Shown here piece by piece: positions 1 to 6,244 of a stretch of DNA of 8,064 nucleotides. The notes under the pieces were generated by a model. That model was not told the origin of the DNA and ran no database searches. It saw nothing but the letters and a program-made list of their open reading frames with translations. Within the stretch, counting starts at the first letter, position 1, and every line of letters begins with the position of its first letter. The translations under genes were made by a program, and so were the position numbers. The DNA comes from CAZGAH01 sp964523295 (lineage in GTDB: Bacteria; Desulfobacterota; Desulfovibrionia; Desulfovibrionales; Desulfovibrionaceae). The stretch is taken from the NCBI GenBank assembly GCA_964523295.1, contig CAZGAH010000126.1, positions 1-8,064 on the forward strand. The letters are read 5' to 3'.

Positions 1-42
1 GTGGGAAAGCAGGCCGTTGCCAGGACATTTTTTCCCAAATCA

Positions 43-72
43 CACAAAGCCCGCCAAATGGCGGGCTTTGTG
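43..72 (+). terminator. Strong hairpin, probable intrinsic terminator
   Basis: A perfect 13-bp inverted repeat (CACAAAGCCCGCC and GGCGGGCTTTGTG) encloses a 4-base AAAT loop. The GC-rich core with an A-rich left arm and a T-rich right arm is typical of a rho-independent terminator read on the plus strand. The tail (CGTTCTGG) has no clean T tract, so termination strength is uncertain, and the symmetric stem could also act on minus-strand transcripts. It would end a gene lying upstream of the window. Confidence 0.6.
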
Positions 73-102
73 CGTTCTGGAATCCCCTCACTCTGCCACT
101 AC

Positions 103-315
103 ATGTTCAGATGTAATCTGCTGCTTTCGCAACAGCAGATCAGTACGGTTCAGCTGGTGCTCGAAGAGCTGTTTATGCACTACCTCCGCGAGCGAGCGGA
201 GGGGGACGTCGACCTGGACATCACGCTCAGCTACGCGGAGGACAAAGGGGGGCTCGCGATCGATTTGGCCTGTCCGGGCAAGCCTTTCGATCTTTCCGGC
301 ACAGACGAGGAGAAG
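103..315 (+). pseudogene. Remnant of a GHKL/HATPase (anti-sigma-factor-like) gene
   Basis: The reading frame is open from base 1, but recognisable protein begins near 112-125 (LSQQQISTVQLVLEELF) and runs to about PFDLSGTDEE. The pattern of a helix VxLVLEEL, a strand LDITLSY and then LAIDLACPGKPFD resembles the N-box helix and following strands of RsbW-type serine-kinase/anti-sigma ATPase domains, which bind ATP and partner proteins. The N-box Asn is not evident (LEELFMHYL). The first strand and helix of the fold are missing, and no convincing C-terminal part is found beyond the insertion sequence. The nearest ATG (103) has no ribosome-binding site. I read it as a fragment cut by the IS3 element. 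An alternative is that the fold continues to about 392 (LGGTFKVDW), which would move the element's edge right. The family call is tentative. Confidence 0.45.
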
Positions 316-370
316 TGGCCCCACTTGGTCGGACCACTCGGCGGCACTTTTAAGGTGGACTGGTTCTCTG
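316..370 (+). repeat. Left terminal region of the IS3 element
   Basis: Reading right from 316, TGGCCCCACTTGGTCGGACC is comparable to the right-end repeat (12 of 21 positions identical, concentrated in both flanks). TAAGGTGGAC at 351-360 and TTCTCTG at 364-370 match the minus strand of the right end exactly, with only a 3-base spacing difference. This supports a terminal or subterminal inverted repeat that has diverged. Confidence 0.5.
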
Positions 371-392
371 GCTACGCCGCCTTTCGGGGGGC

Positions 393-420
393 ACGTCAGA
401 GGGGACGTCCCCTCTGGCGT
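393..420. repeat. 20-bp perfect palindrome, 28 bp with one mismatch
   Basis: CAGAGGGGACGTCCCCTCTG (397-416) is its own reverse complement. The symmetry extends four bases further on each side with a single T/G mismatch. It has no loop, so it would form a cruciform, or a very short-loop hairpin in RNA. It lies inside the 3' end of the IS3 transposase frame, where no such element is required. Confidence 0.85.
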
Positions 421-1545
421 AAGGCCGGTCCGATATACCGCCATCGGCTTCTTTCCGTCAAAAACGAAAGGCGGCCGACGGTTGTTATAGAAGTCAAACC
501 AGCCGGCCAAGGCTTACCACAGCTCCCGACCCGCCTCGAATTCTCTCAGGTATACGAACTCGTACTTGACCGAGCGCCACCGCCGCTCGATGAACACATT
601 GTCCACCCACCGGCCCTTGTCGTCCATGGAAATGCGCACGCCGGCGTTCCGTAGCGTTCGCGTGAACTCGCAGCTGGTGAATTGCGAGCCCTGGTCCGGA
701 TTGAATATCTCGGGCGCGACGTGGCGACTGAACGCCTCCTCCAGCGCCGCCACGCAGAAGTCCGCCTCCATAGTGTTCGACAGCCGCCAGGACAGCACCG
801 CCCGGCTGTGCCAGTCCATGATCGCCACCAGATACTGGAAGCCCCGCTTCATCGGGATGTACGTGATGTACGCGCACCACACCTGGTTCGGCCTGGTGAT
901 GGCAAGATGGAGCAGCAGGTACGGGTATACCTTATGCTCCGGGTGCGGCTCGCTGGTCTTGGGCTTATGGTATACCGCCATCAGCCCCATCTTGCGCATC
1001 AATCGGCAAACCCGGTTACGGCTCGCCTTGTGCCCCAGATCACCGAGCATGTTACGCATCTGCCGGGTGCCGAAGAACGGCATGTCCGTGAACAGCTCGT
1101 CGATGCGCCTCATCAGCTCCAGGTTCTGCGGTGGCTCGCCCTGAGGCTGGTGGTAGTATGACGACCGATGCAGATGCAGGAGTCGGCATTGCCGTCGGAT
1201 GCTGAGCTTGGGATGGCCGGTGTCGACGTTCCCGCGCCTTCGCCGCTGCTCATATTTTGGCGAAGGCGTGTTGTAAAAATCCTTCTCCACCGTGAGCTGG
1301 CCGATCTTGGCGTGTAACTCCTTGACCTGCGCCTCGCTGCTCTGCCCGGCGTTTTGCGCCTTGCCGGAAAACGAGGCCACGACGCCTTCCTTGGCCTGCT
1401 TTTTCCACTGCGTGATCTGGTTAGGATGCACGCCGTACTTGCTGGCCAACACGGCAAGCGTCTGCTCGCCGCTCAATGCTTCAAGGGCGACCAGGGCTTT
1501 GAACTCGACAGTGAACTTCCGTCTCTGATTGGACCTTAGCTTCAT
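420..1545 (-). pseudogene. IS3-family transposase, inactivated
   Basis: The ATG at 1545 begins MKLRSNQRRKFTVEFKA, the usual OrfA start, with a helix-turn-helix at residues 9-55 (KYGVHPNQITQWKKQ) and a leucine-zipper-like segment at 66-90. OrfB follows in the same frame: LSIRRQCRLLHLHRSSYY at about 114-131, then the rve-type integrase domain. OrfA and OrfB are normally joined by -1 frameshifting, but here they are continuous. The DDE residues should be Asp, Asp, Glu. Position 226 is Tyr (WCAYITYIPM, codon 870-868, TAC where GAC is expected), while D284 (NPDQGSQFT) and E320 (VFIERRWRS) are kept. An in-frame TAA at 516-514 stops the protein after residue 343, yet the same frame resumes the family C-terminus (ALAGWFDFYNNRRP, then GKKPMAVYRTGL) to about 420. 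No stop codon follows in that frame inside the element. Two separate lesions make it clearly dead. Confidence 0.85.
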
Positions 1546-1548
1546 CCT

Positions 1549-1597
1549 CAGAGAAGTATACGTCCACCTTAGCGTATGGTCCAGTTTTCTGGAGTCA
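1549..1597 (-). repeat. Right terminal region of the IS3 element
   Basis: On the minus strand this reads TGACTCCAGAAAACTGGACC, then ATACG, CTAAGGTGGAC, GTATAC and TTCTCTG, ending just before the transposase start codon. It would carry the transposase-binding end and the transposase promoter. The same blocks occur inverted at 316-370. Confidence 0.6.
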
Positions 1598-1760
1598 CTT
1601 TTACAGATACAACGCAAATTCCCTTTGAGCTTTAGTTCATCCTGCAAGGTGAGGATTATTTTCTGTCGAGCATTATCCCCGGGGCAACAAGACGCTTGCG
1701 ACCCTGGGCGTGGACGATAGTCGGAGCGCGCATGACAGGGGATATCCTGTCGCAATCCGA

Positions 1761-1769
1761 TGGTATAAG
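1761..1769 (+). promoter_or_regulatory. Candidate extended -10 promoter
   Basis: TGGTATAAG fits an extended -10 (TG, one base, then five of six matches to TATAAT), about 117 bases before the gene at 1886. No good -35 is present at the usual spacing. An imperfect inverted repeat (GACAGG, six bases, CCTGTC; 1734-1751) lies just upstream. The rest of the 288-base gap 1598-1885 shows no gene. Confidence 0.3.
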
Positions 1770-1885
1770 AGTTTAAATCTCATTTTTCTGCCGCATACAG
1801 GACTCCGGTCTTGCTTCGGCCCTCGAATTCTGTAACGCTTTGAAAAAGAAAACGTCAGCACCAGCCGTGACTGCGAGGGGGACGC

Positions 1886-2683
1886 ATGGGAGGGGTGAAA
1901 TCGGCGGTCGTCTTTGCCAGTTACGTAGATGATGAAGCCTATTTGCCTTTCTGCGCGCGCATCGTTCAGCTCTGGCAACAGGAGTTTGCCGACAGCGACA
2001 TTTACGTAGGCATAAACCCCTGTCGGTGTCAGCGCGAGTGGACGGCCATGCTCGACGGCTCGGGGTTACGCGTGCGCTATGCCGTAACCCCGGCGCCTCT
2101 GCTGCTCCCTTCGGACGCCAGCGCCTTTCAGGCTGCGCTCGGGCTGCTTCAAGCGCAGCCGACGCGCTACGACTACGTCTGGTTCGGGCACACCAAGGGG
2201 GCGACCAGCGGCGACTACGCGACGTTGACGGCGCATCTCATCGAGCTGTTTTTGAAGAAAGAGGCGATCATCACATCCCTGCAGGCCACGGGCTGCGGGC
2301 TGTATGCTCTGGCGGCCAGCATCGCGCCCCGCGCACGCGACGGGTGCAGCCGCTACCTGGCCTTTCGCTATACCGCGCTGCCGATCTTTTGCGTCTTTAC
2401 CTTTTATGTCTTTCTGGGGCGTCCGCTGCACAGCTTTCTCGACCGCTGCGACCGCTCCTTCTTCACCGAGCGGCTTCCCAACGCCCATTTTTTCGAGGGA
2501 GATTTTCCCCAGGCAGCCTTTCGCCAGGGGTACGAACCCTGCGTACGCAAGATAGTCCAGGTGCATACCGGCGATCTGAGCACAATTGTGTCTGACGAAC
2601 GGACCTGGCGCAAGACCCTGGCAGCCTGGCGCGCGATCAATCGGTTGAAGCCGCGGCCAGACGGGTACGGCTGTCTGGGATGA
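1886..2683 (+). CDS. Uncharacterised 265-aa protein with HTKG motif, possibly glycosyltransferase-like
   Basis: The ATG is preceded by GAGGGGG at a 4-base spacing, a good ribosome-binding site, and codon use matches the genes downstream. No signal peptide is seen; the N-terminus (VKSAVVFASYVDD) looks like the first beta strand of a Rossmann-like or GT-A fold. Other features are YDYVWFGHTKGATSGDY (95-111) and a C-terminal block with FFTERLP and FFEGDFPQAAFRQGYEP (192-218). A His-Thr-Lys-Gly motif after a hydrophobic strand resembles segments I recall from polysaccharide-synthesis proteins (RgpF/rhamnan-type). That, with the late Phe/Tyr-rich block, suggests a sugar transferase, but I see no canonical DxD. 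There is one hydrophobic stretch (RYTALPIFCVFTFYVFLG, 161-178) that could be membrane-associated. The next gene starts 77 bases downstream, so co-transcription is plausible. The gene is secure; the function is not. Confidence 0.8.
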   Translation: MGGVKSAVVFASYVDDEAYLPFCARIVQLWQQEFADSDIYVGINPCRCQREWTAMLDGSGLRVRYAVTPAPLLLPSDASAFQAALGLLQAQPTRYDYVWFGHTKGATSGDYATLTAHLIELFLKKEAIITSLQATGCGLYALAASIAPRARDGCSRYLAFRYTALPIFCVFTFYVFLGRPLHSFLDRCDRSFFTERLPNAHFFEGDFPQAAFRQGYEPCVRKIVQVHTGDLSTIVSDERTWRKTLAAWRAINRLKPRPDGYGCLG

Positions 2684-2760
2684 ATTGCGGCGAAGGAGAA
2701 GAACCCTCCCAGCCGGTCGATCCGCAGGCCGTGTGGGCAAACCTGAACAGGAGGTGGATC

Positions 2761-4485
2761 ATGTACCATATCGTTTTGTCAGGCGTTCTGGTTCTCTTGC
2801 TGGCCTGCTCTGCGCCGGCCCGGGCCTGTACGACCATGTTGGTCGGCAAAGATGCCACGAAAGACGGCTCAGTAATGGTCACCCATTCCGAAGACGGGTT
2901 CGGCGATCCCCGTATCGTCTACGTACCGGCCCAAGACCACGCTCCGGGCTCGATGCGACAGGTATTCTATTCGGACGTCGCCCTGGGCTACGAAGCCCGT
3001 TTCGGCGCGGACACGACGCACCGGCTACGCGCGAGCGGACGGGCCGCAGCCTACGAAATACCGGGCACGCCCAGTGTTGCGTTGGGACATATCCCGCAGG
3101 TCGCGCATACCTACGCCTACGTCGACGGCAATTACGGCATAATGAACGAGCATCAGCTCTCCATAGGCGAATGCACGGACAAGGCCAAGGTTGATGCGGA
3201 ACCGGAGCCCGGGAAGCGCATTTTCTATTCTTCCGAGCTTTCGCGTGTGGCACTGGAACGCTGCACCAAGGCTCGGGAGGCCGTATTGCTCATGGGGGAA
3301 CTGATTGATCGATACGGATATTACGGAACCGGCGAGCCGCTGCTCGTGGCAGACCCCGACGAGGGCTGGGTCATGGAAATGTGCGCCTTCGACCCAGACG
3401 GCGAGAAGGGCATCTGGGTGGCCCAGCGCGTGCCCGATGACCACTTCTTCGCCGCCGCCAACCAATTCCGGATTCGCGAGGTGCGCAGCGGCGCGTTGGA
3501 CATGCTGCACTCGGCGAACATCTTCGATGTCGCCAAACAGAAAGGCTGGTGGAAGCCCGAGGACGGCCCGCTGGACTTCGCCAGGGTCTATGGCGATGGC
3601 GAGTTCCACCATCCGTATTATTCGCTGCGCAGGGTCTGGCGCGCGTTGTCCCTGGCCGCCCCCTCGCTCGGCCTGTCGCCCTGGGTCAAGGACGCCTATA
3701 CGAAGGCCTACCCCTTCTCGATCAAGCCCGACAACAAGATTGACGTAGCGGACCTCATGGCCATCCACCGTGACAATTATGAGGGCACGCCCTTCGATCT
3801 GACCAAAGGGCTGGCCGCAGGGCCTTTCGGTAATCCCATTCGCTACGAAGGCGGTGCCGAGTCGGCGGAAGGAAAAGAGGCGGGACCGCAGGTGCAGGGT
3901 GCCTTCGAGCGACCGCTCAACATCTACCGCTGCATTTACTCCTATGTGAACCAGTCGCGCAAAGGGATGCCCGACGCCATCGGGGGAGTCTCCTGGATCG
4001 GCTTCGATCGCCCGGCCAACGCCGTCTATCTTCCCTTCTACTGCGGCGTTCCGGTTCCGGACTGCGCGCAGCGTGGGGTTCCTCTGGAGTTCGACCGCAG
4101 CAGTCTGTGGATGGTTTTCAACTACGTGGCCAACTACGCCACGCTCAAATATAGTTACATGATCAAGGACATCAATGCGCTGCAACAGCAGTTTGAAGGC
4201 CGGTATCTCGCCGGGCAGGCCGAAATCGAGGCCAGGGCTCAGGCCCTGTGGCAGAAGAACGACGAGGCCGGTGCTCGCGCTTTGCTGACTGACTACGTCG
4301 CGACCAATGCCAACGAACTGCTCGACGCCTGGTGGAAGCTGTCCGAGACGTTGTACCTGAAGTACTGCGACGGATATCTGAACACAAAAGAAGAGCTGGC
4401 GAAGCCGTTGTTCTATCCGTCCTGGTGGCTGCGCTCCGTGGGATACGAGAACGGCCCCCTCAGTTACGAGGAAAAGGCGCGCTGA
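2761..4485 (+). CDS. Exported C69-family dipeptidase (Ntn-hydrolase)
   Basis: Start choice: ATG 2761 has AGGAGG at 2749-2754 and opens a signal peptide (hydrophobic residues 4-18, ending APARA). An in-frame ATG at 2680 overlaps the previous stop (ATGA) but would place 27 hydrophilic residues before the signal. Cleavage after Ala22 leaves Cys23 (CTTMLVGKDATKDGS) as the new N-terminus. This is what the C69/PepD family needs, since its N-terminal Cys is the nucleophile. Other family hallmarks are THSEDG (41-46) and YGIMNEHQLSIGECT (125-139), followed by EPLLVADPDEGWVMEM further on. The peptidase domain fills most of the 574 residues. The last 100 or so (QQQFEGRYLAGQAEIEARAQ onwards) are helical and look like an accessory tail. 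It should hydrolyse dipeptides or small peptides in the periplasm. The LLLAC at 12-16 resembles a lipobox, but lipidation there would bury the nucleophile, and the n-region has no Lys or Arg. No close terminator was found. Confidence 0.93.
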   Translation: MYHIVLSGVLVLLLACSAPARACTTMLVGKDATKDGSVMVTHSEDGFGDPRIVYVPAQDHAPGSMRQVFYSDVALGYEARFGADTTHRLRASGRAAAYEIPGTPSVALGHIPQVAHTYAYVDGNYGIMNEHQLSIGECTDKAKVDAEPEPGKRIFYSSELSRVALERCTKAREAVLLMGELIDRYGYYGTGEPLLVADPDEGWVMEMCAFDPDGEKGIWVAQRVPDDHFFAAANQFRIREVRSGALDMLHSANIFDVAKQKGWWKPEDGPLDFARVYGDGEFHHPYYSLRRVWRALSLAAPSLGLSPWVKDAYTKAYPFSIKPDNKIDVADLMAIHRDNYEGTPFDLTKGLAAGPFGNPIRYEGGAESAEGKEAGPQVQGAFERPLNIYRCIYSYVNQSRKGMPDAIGGVSWIGFDRPANAVYLPFYCGVPVPDCAQRGVPLEFDRSSLWMVFNYVANYATLKYSYMIKDINALQQQFEGRYLAGQAEIEARAQALWQKNDEAGARALLTDYVATNANELLDAWWKLSETLYLKYCDGYLNTKEELAKPLFYPSWWLRSVGYENGPLSYEEKAR

Positions 4486-4560
4486 GGCCCTTGCAATACG
4501 ATTGACGTTGCTGGAGACGGTCTGCTCTCGACTGAAAGCGGGCTGGCCATGGCGCGTGCA

Positions 4561-4586
4561 AGGCGACAGACTTCGGGCTGTCGCCT
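4561..4586 (+). repeat. Hairpin downstream of the dipeptidase gene
   Basis: A perfect 9-bp stem, AGGCGACAG and CTGTCGCCT, encloses an 8-base loop (ACTTCGGG), 75 bases after the dipeptidase stop. No T tract follows (GCGCCGTGG), so a rho-independent terminator is unlikely. An mRNA 3'-end stabiliser is a possible role. Confidence 0.5.
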
Positions 4587-4742
4587 GCGCCGTGGTCAGC
4601 TTCGTCAATCGGGAGCACAAGGCCGGTCGTCTGGGTGATGCCGGCCTGGAGCAGGGTTATGACGCTGCCGGCACGACAAAGGGAATGCCCCTCTCGAACA
4701 GCTTGAGACTCAGCCTGCTGGCACTCTTTGTATATCCGCAGA

Positions 4743-4756
4743 CAATCATATGATTG
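4743..4756. promoter_or_regulatory. 14-bp palindrome, candidate operator
   Basis: CAATCATATGATTG is a perfect palindrome in an AT-rich stretch, about 55 bases upstream of the -35 candidate at 4811. A dyad of this size and position fits a homodimeric activator site, but no regulator is known or visible nearby. Confidence 0.35.
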
Positions 4757-4810
4757 CGCAGTGTGCTGATCCTTTCGATTATTTGTTTCCTCGGTAATTA
4801 TCCCTATTCT

Positions 4811-4840
4811 TTGCAATGGAATGGTGCTGTGTGCTACCAT
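4811..4840 (+). promoter_or_regulatory. Candidate sigma-70 promoter for the FlgO/lipoprotein cluster
   Basis: TTGCAA (4811-4816, four of six -35 matches) is followed after 18 bases by TACCAT (4835-4840, four of six) with an extended TG one base before it. Transcription would start near 4847, giving a leader of about 215 bases before the first gene. It is the best sigma-70 fit I found in the gap, though still weak. Confidence 0.35.
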
Positions 4841-4886
4841 GCCATCAATTCGACGAGCCCGCTCCTGCGTAGCGCTGGTGATACAG

Positions 4887-4949
4887 CCGGAAGAGAGCGC
4901 CTTGTGAAAGGGTCAGATCAGGGATGCGCTTTCACACCGCTTCCTCCGG
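4887..4949 (+). ncRNA. Possible structured 5' leader
   Basis: Nested complementary arms are present. The inner pair GTGAAAG (4904-4910) and CTTTCAC (4929-4935) encloses an 18-base loop, and the outer pair CCGGA (4887-4891) and TCCGG (4945-4949) closes it. The element would sit in the leader of the cluster mRNA, about 110 bases before the first start codon. It does not match the conserved cores of riboswitches I know (c-di-GMP, glycine, TPP, cobalamin). Confidence 0.25.
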
Positions 4950-5062
4950 TCCCCGATCCGCTCGCCTCGGGCCGGCGGGCTAAAGTAATCCCTGTTTCCG
5001 TCGATCAATCCCCCTGAAGGCTGGTTGCGTGCAGAGGGTATGCGGCCGGCAAGGAGATTGCC

Positions 5063-5899
5063 ATGTCTACACGTACCGTGCTGTTTGCCGCCATATTGTC
5101 TGTCTGGCTGGGACTCGCGCCTTTCGTGCGCGCCGAGGATCCGCCTCCGCAAGTCAGCCCCAGGCGTCAGCTCGATCCGGGCGGCGGCATGGTGACCGGC
5201 GCGCCCCGATGGGCGAATATCAACGGCGTACCGACGAGTGTCCGACCGGAAGAGAGCCTCAACGCAGGCATTTTCGTTCCGGACGGACGCGGCGGGTATA
5301 TCTGGACCGGTTCCCACAGTCCCATGACCCTGCCCAATCCCGAGCACGAGGCGGCACGGGAGCTGAAGCTCAAGGTCCGCGAACTCGCCGATCAGCTGCT
5401 GAACGGCGAGACGGAGACCTCCATCGCCGGGAGCATTGCCCTGCCGGCCTCGTTTGTCAGCCAGGACGATTTTTCCCGAAGCTCGTCGTTCGGTCGATAT
5501 ATCGCCGAGCAGATGTTTTACGAGTTCCATCAACGCGGCGTTCCTGTCCGTGAGTACCGGCAGGTGCAGGAGATCGTGGCCAAGCCTGACCAGGGCGATC
5601 TCATGCTCACGCGCAACGCCGGCAACATTCGCATCAACAGCCCCCGTGCCGCCGTGCTGGTGGGCACGTACTATTCGGACCGGTACAATGTCTTCGTGAA
5701 CGCCAGGCTCATCAATGGCGCGACAGGGATGGTGCTGCGTACCGGCCTGCTCGTTTTTCCCCAGACGAAGCTTTCCCGAAGGATGTTGGCCAGTGCAACG
5801 ATCGATCTGGGGCAAGGCGCTGTCGGCATTCGGGATTATCGGACCATGCTCGAGGCCTCCACCCAGGTCGGCAACGATATCGGTCAGGACATTCATTGA
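5063..5899 (+). CDS. FlgO-domain exported protein, 278 aa
   Basis: The ATG at 5063 has AAGGAG at a 6-base spacing. It is followed by a cleavable signal peptide (residues 1-24, cleavage expected after FVRA). The next 75 or so residues are low-complexity and Pro/Gly-rich, with no recognised domain. Residues from about 100 to 235 match the FlgO pattern: ELADQLL, IALPASFVSQDDF, GRYIAEQMF, then VPVREYRQVQEI, GDLMLTRN and VLVGTYYSDRYNVFVNARL. In Vibrio, FlgO is an outer-membrane protein needed for flagellar assembly and works with FlgP and FlgT. Here no lipobox Cys is present, so it is probably a soluble periplasmic or outer-membrane-associated form. The domain also occurs outside flagellar loci, so a flagellar role cannot be assumed. 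It is the first gene of the cluster; the next starts 25 bases later. Confidence 0.88.
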   Translation: MSTRTVLFAAILSVWLGLAPFVRAEDPPPQVSPRRQLDPGGGMVTGAPRWANINGVPTSVRPEESLNAGIFVPDGRGGYIWTGSHSPMTLPNPEHEAARELKLKVRELADQLLNGETETSIAGSIALPASFVSQDDFSRSSSFGRYIAEQMFYEFHQRGVPVREYRQVQEIVAKPDQGDLMLTRNAGNIRINSPRAAVLVGTYYSDRYNVFVNARLINGATGMVLRTGLLVFPQTKLSRRMLASATIDLGQGAVGIRDYRTMLEASTQVGNDIGQDIH

Positions 5900-5924
5900 G
5901 CTCAGGCAAAGACAAGGACACGCC

Positions 5925-6215
5925 ATGCGTCAGACCACGTTATCACTCCTGCTGCTTGCCACGCTTCTCGGGCTTCATGGGTGTAGCAGCGATTGCAAGG
6001 CCAAACAGCCGGGATACGGCATTGCCGTGACCCCGCATCACGAGCACACGCTGCAGAATTATCAGCTGGGGCGCGTGTATATGGGGCAAGGGCGCTATGA
6101 GCTGGCAAAAGAGCGGCTGCTGCTCGCCCTGACCTCGGCGAGGGATCCTGAAATGAGGGCGCGTCTGGCCGATGAGCTGCGCGCCGTGGATATGATGATA
6201 CAAACCCAGCGTTAG
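5925..6215 (+). CDS. Small TPR-type lipoprotein, 96 aa
   Basis: The ATG at 5925 has AAGGA at a 6-base spacing. The signal sequence ends in GLHGC, so Cys20 would be lipidated. His at the -2 position is unusual but tolerated, and the following Ser-Ser favours outer-membrane sorting. Residues 45-78 (NYQLGRVYMGQGRYELAKER, then LLLALTSARD) are a textbook single TPR repeat with the small and aromatic positions in place, followed by an amphipathic helix. TPRs bind protein partners, so this is a plausible adaptor for the FlgO-like proteins encoded on either side. A FlgP-like role cannot be shown, since I see no FlgP domain. It lies 25 bases after the first FlgO gene and 29 before the second. Confidence 0.88.
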   Translation: MRQTTLSLLLLATLLGLHGCSSDCKAKQPGYGIAVTPHHEHTLQNYQLGRVYMGQGRYELAKERLLLALTSARDPEMRARLADELRAVDMMIQTQR

Positions 6216-6244
6216 GTTGTGAACGTATGAACGAGGACACTGCC

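Larger units (their letters stand above)
316..1597 (-). mobile_element. Decayed IS3-family insertion sequence
   Basis: This is an element of about 1.28 kb, a normal size for the IS3 family, with its transposase on the minus strand. The right edge, read inwards on the minus strand, starts TGACTCCAGAAAACTGGACC and is followed by CTAAGGTGGAC, the style of IS3-family ends. The left edge is degenerate: TGGCCCCACTT...GGACCA, then exact TAAGGTGGAC and TTCTCTG shared with the right end in inverted orientation. The similarity extends a few bases outside both ends (AAG before TGG/TGA), so either boundary could be off by about 10 bases, and no target-site duplication is evident. The transposase is inactivated, so the element cannot move by itself. 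Confidence 0.75.
4486..5062. other. 577-base gene-free region
   Basis: No convincing gene was found on either strand. The short open frames here have no ribosome-binding site and no recognisable protein. The stretch holds a stable hairpin (4561-4586), a 14-bp palindrome (4743-4756), a promoter candidate (4811-4840) and a possible structured leader (4887-4949). It separates the dipeptidase from the FlgO/lipoprotein cluster. The middle (about 4740-4850) is visibly more AT-rich than its surroundings, as expected for a promoter region. Confidence 0.7.

Noticed and set aside
1..654. Long open frame on the plus strand from base 1
   Set aside because: It reads through a terminator-like hairpin at the start and antisense to the transposase at the end. 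Only about 112-315 looks like protein.
1546..1755. Upstream extension of the transposase frame
   Set aside because: It passes through the element's terminal repeat and flanking DNA. ATG 1545 gives the family N-terminus.
3025..4620. 531-aa minus-strand open frame antisense to the dipeptidase
   Set aside because: A shadow caused by high GC. The plus-strand gene has a signal peptide, catalytic Cys and family motifs.
4502..4753. Plus-strand 83-aa open frame after the dipeptidase
   Set aside because: No ribosome-binding site, low similarity to anything known, and it runs through the hairpin at 4561-4586.
4460..4840. Minus-strand open frame in the gap after the dipeptidase
   Set aside because: No ribosome-binding site or recognisable protein; it overlaps the dipeptidase 3' end and the likely promoter region.
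4887..4949. A known riboswitch (c-di-GMP, glycine, TPP, cobalamin) in the leader
   Set aside because: None of the conserved cores is present; kept only as a possible structured leader.
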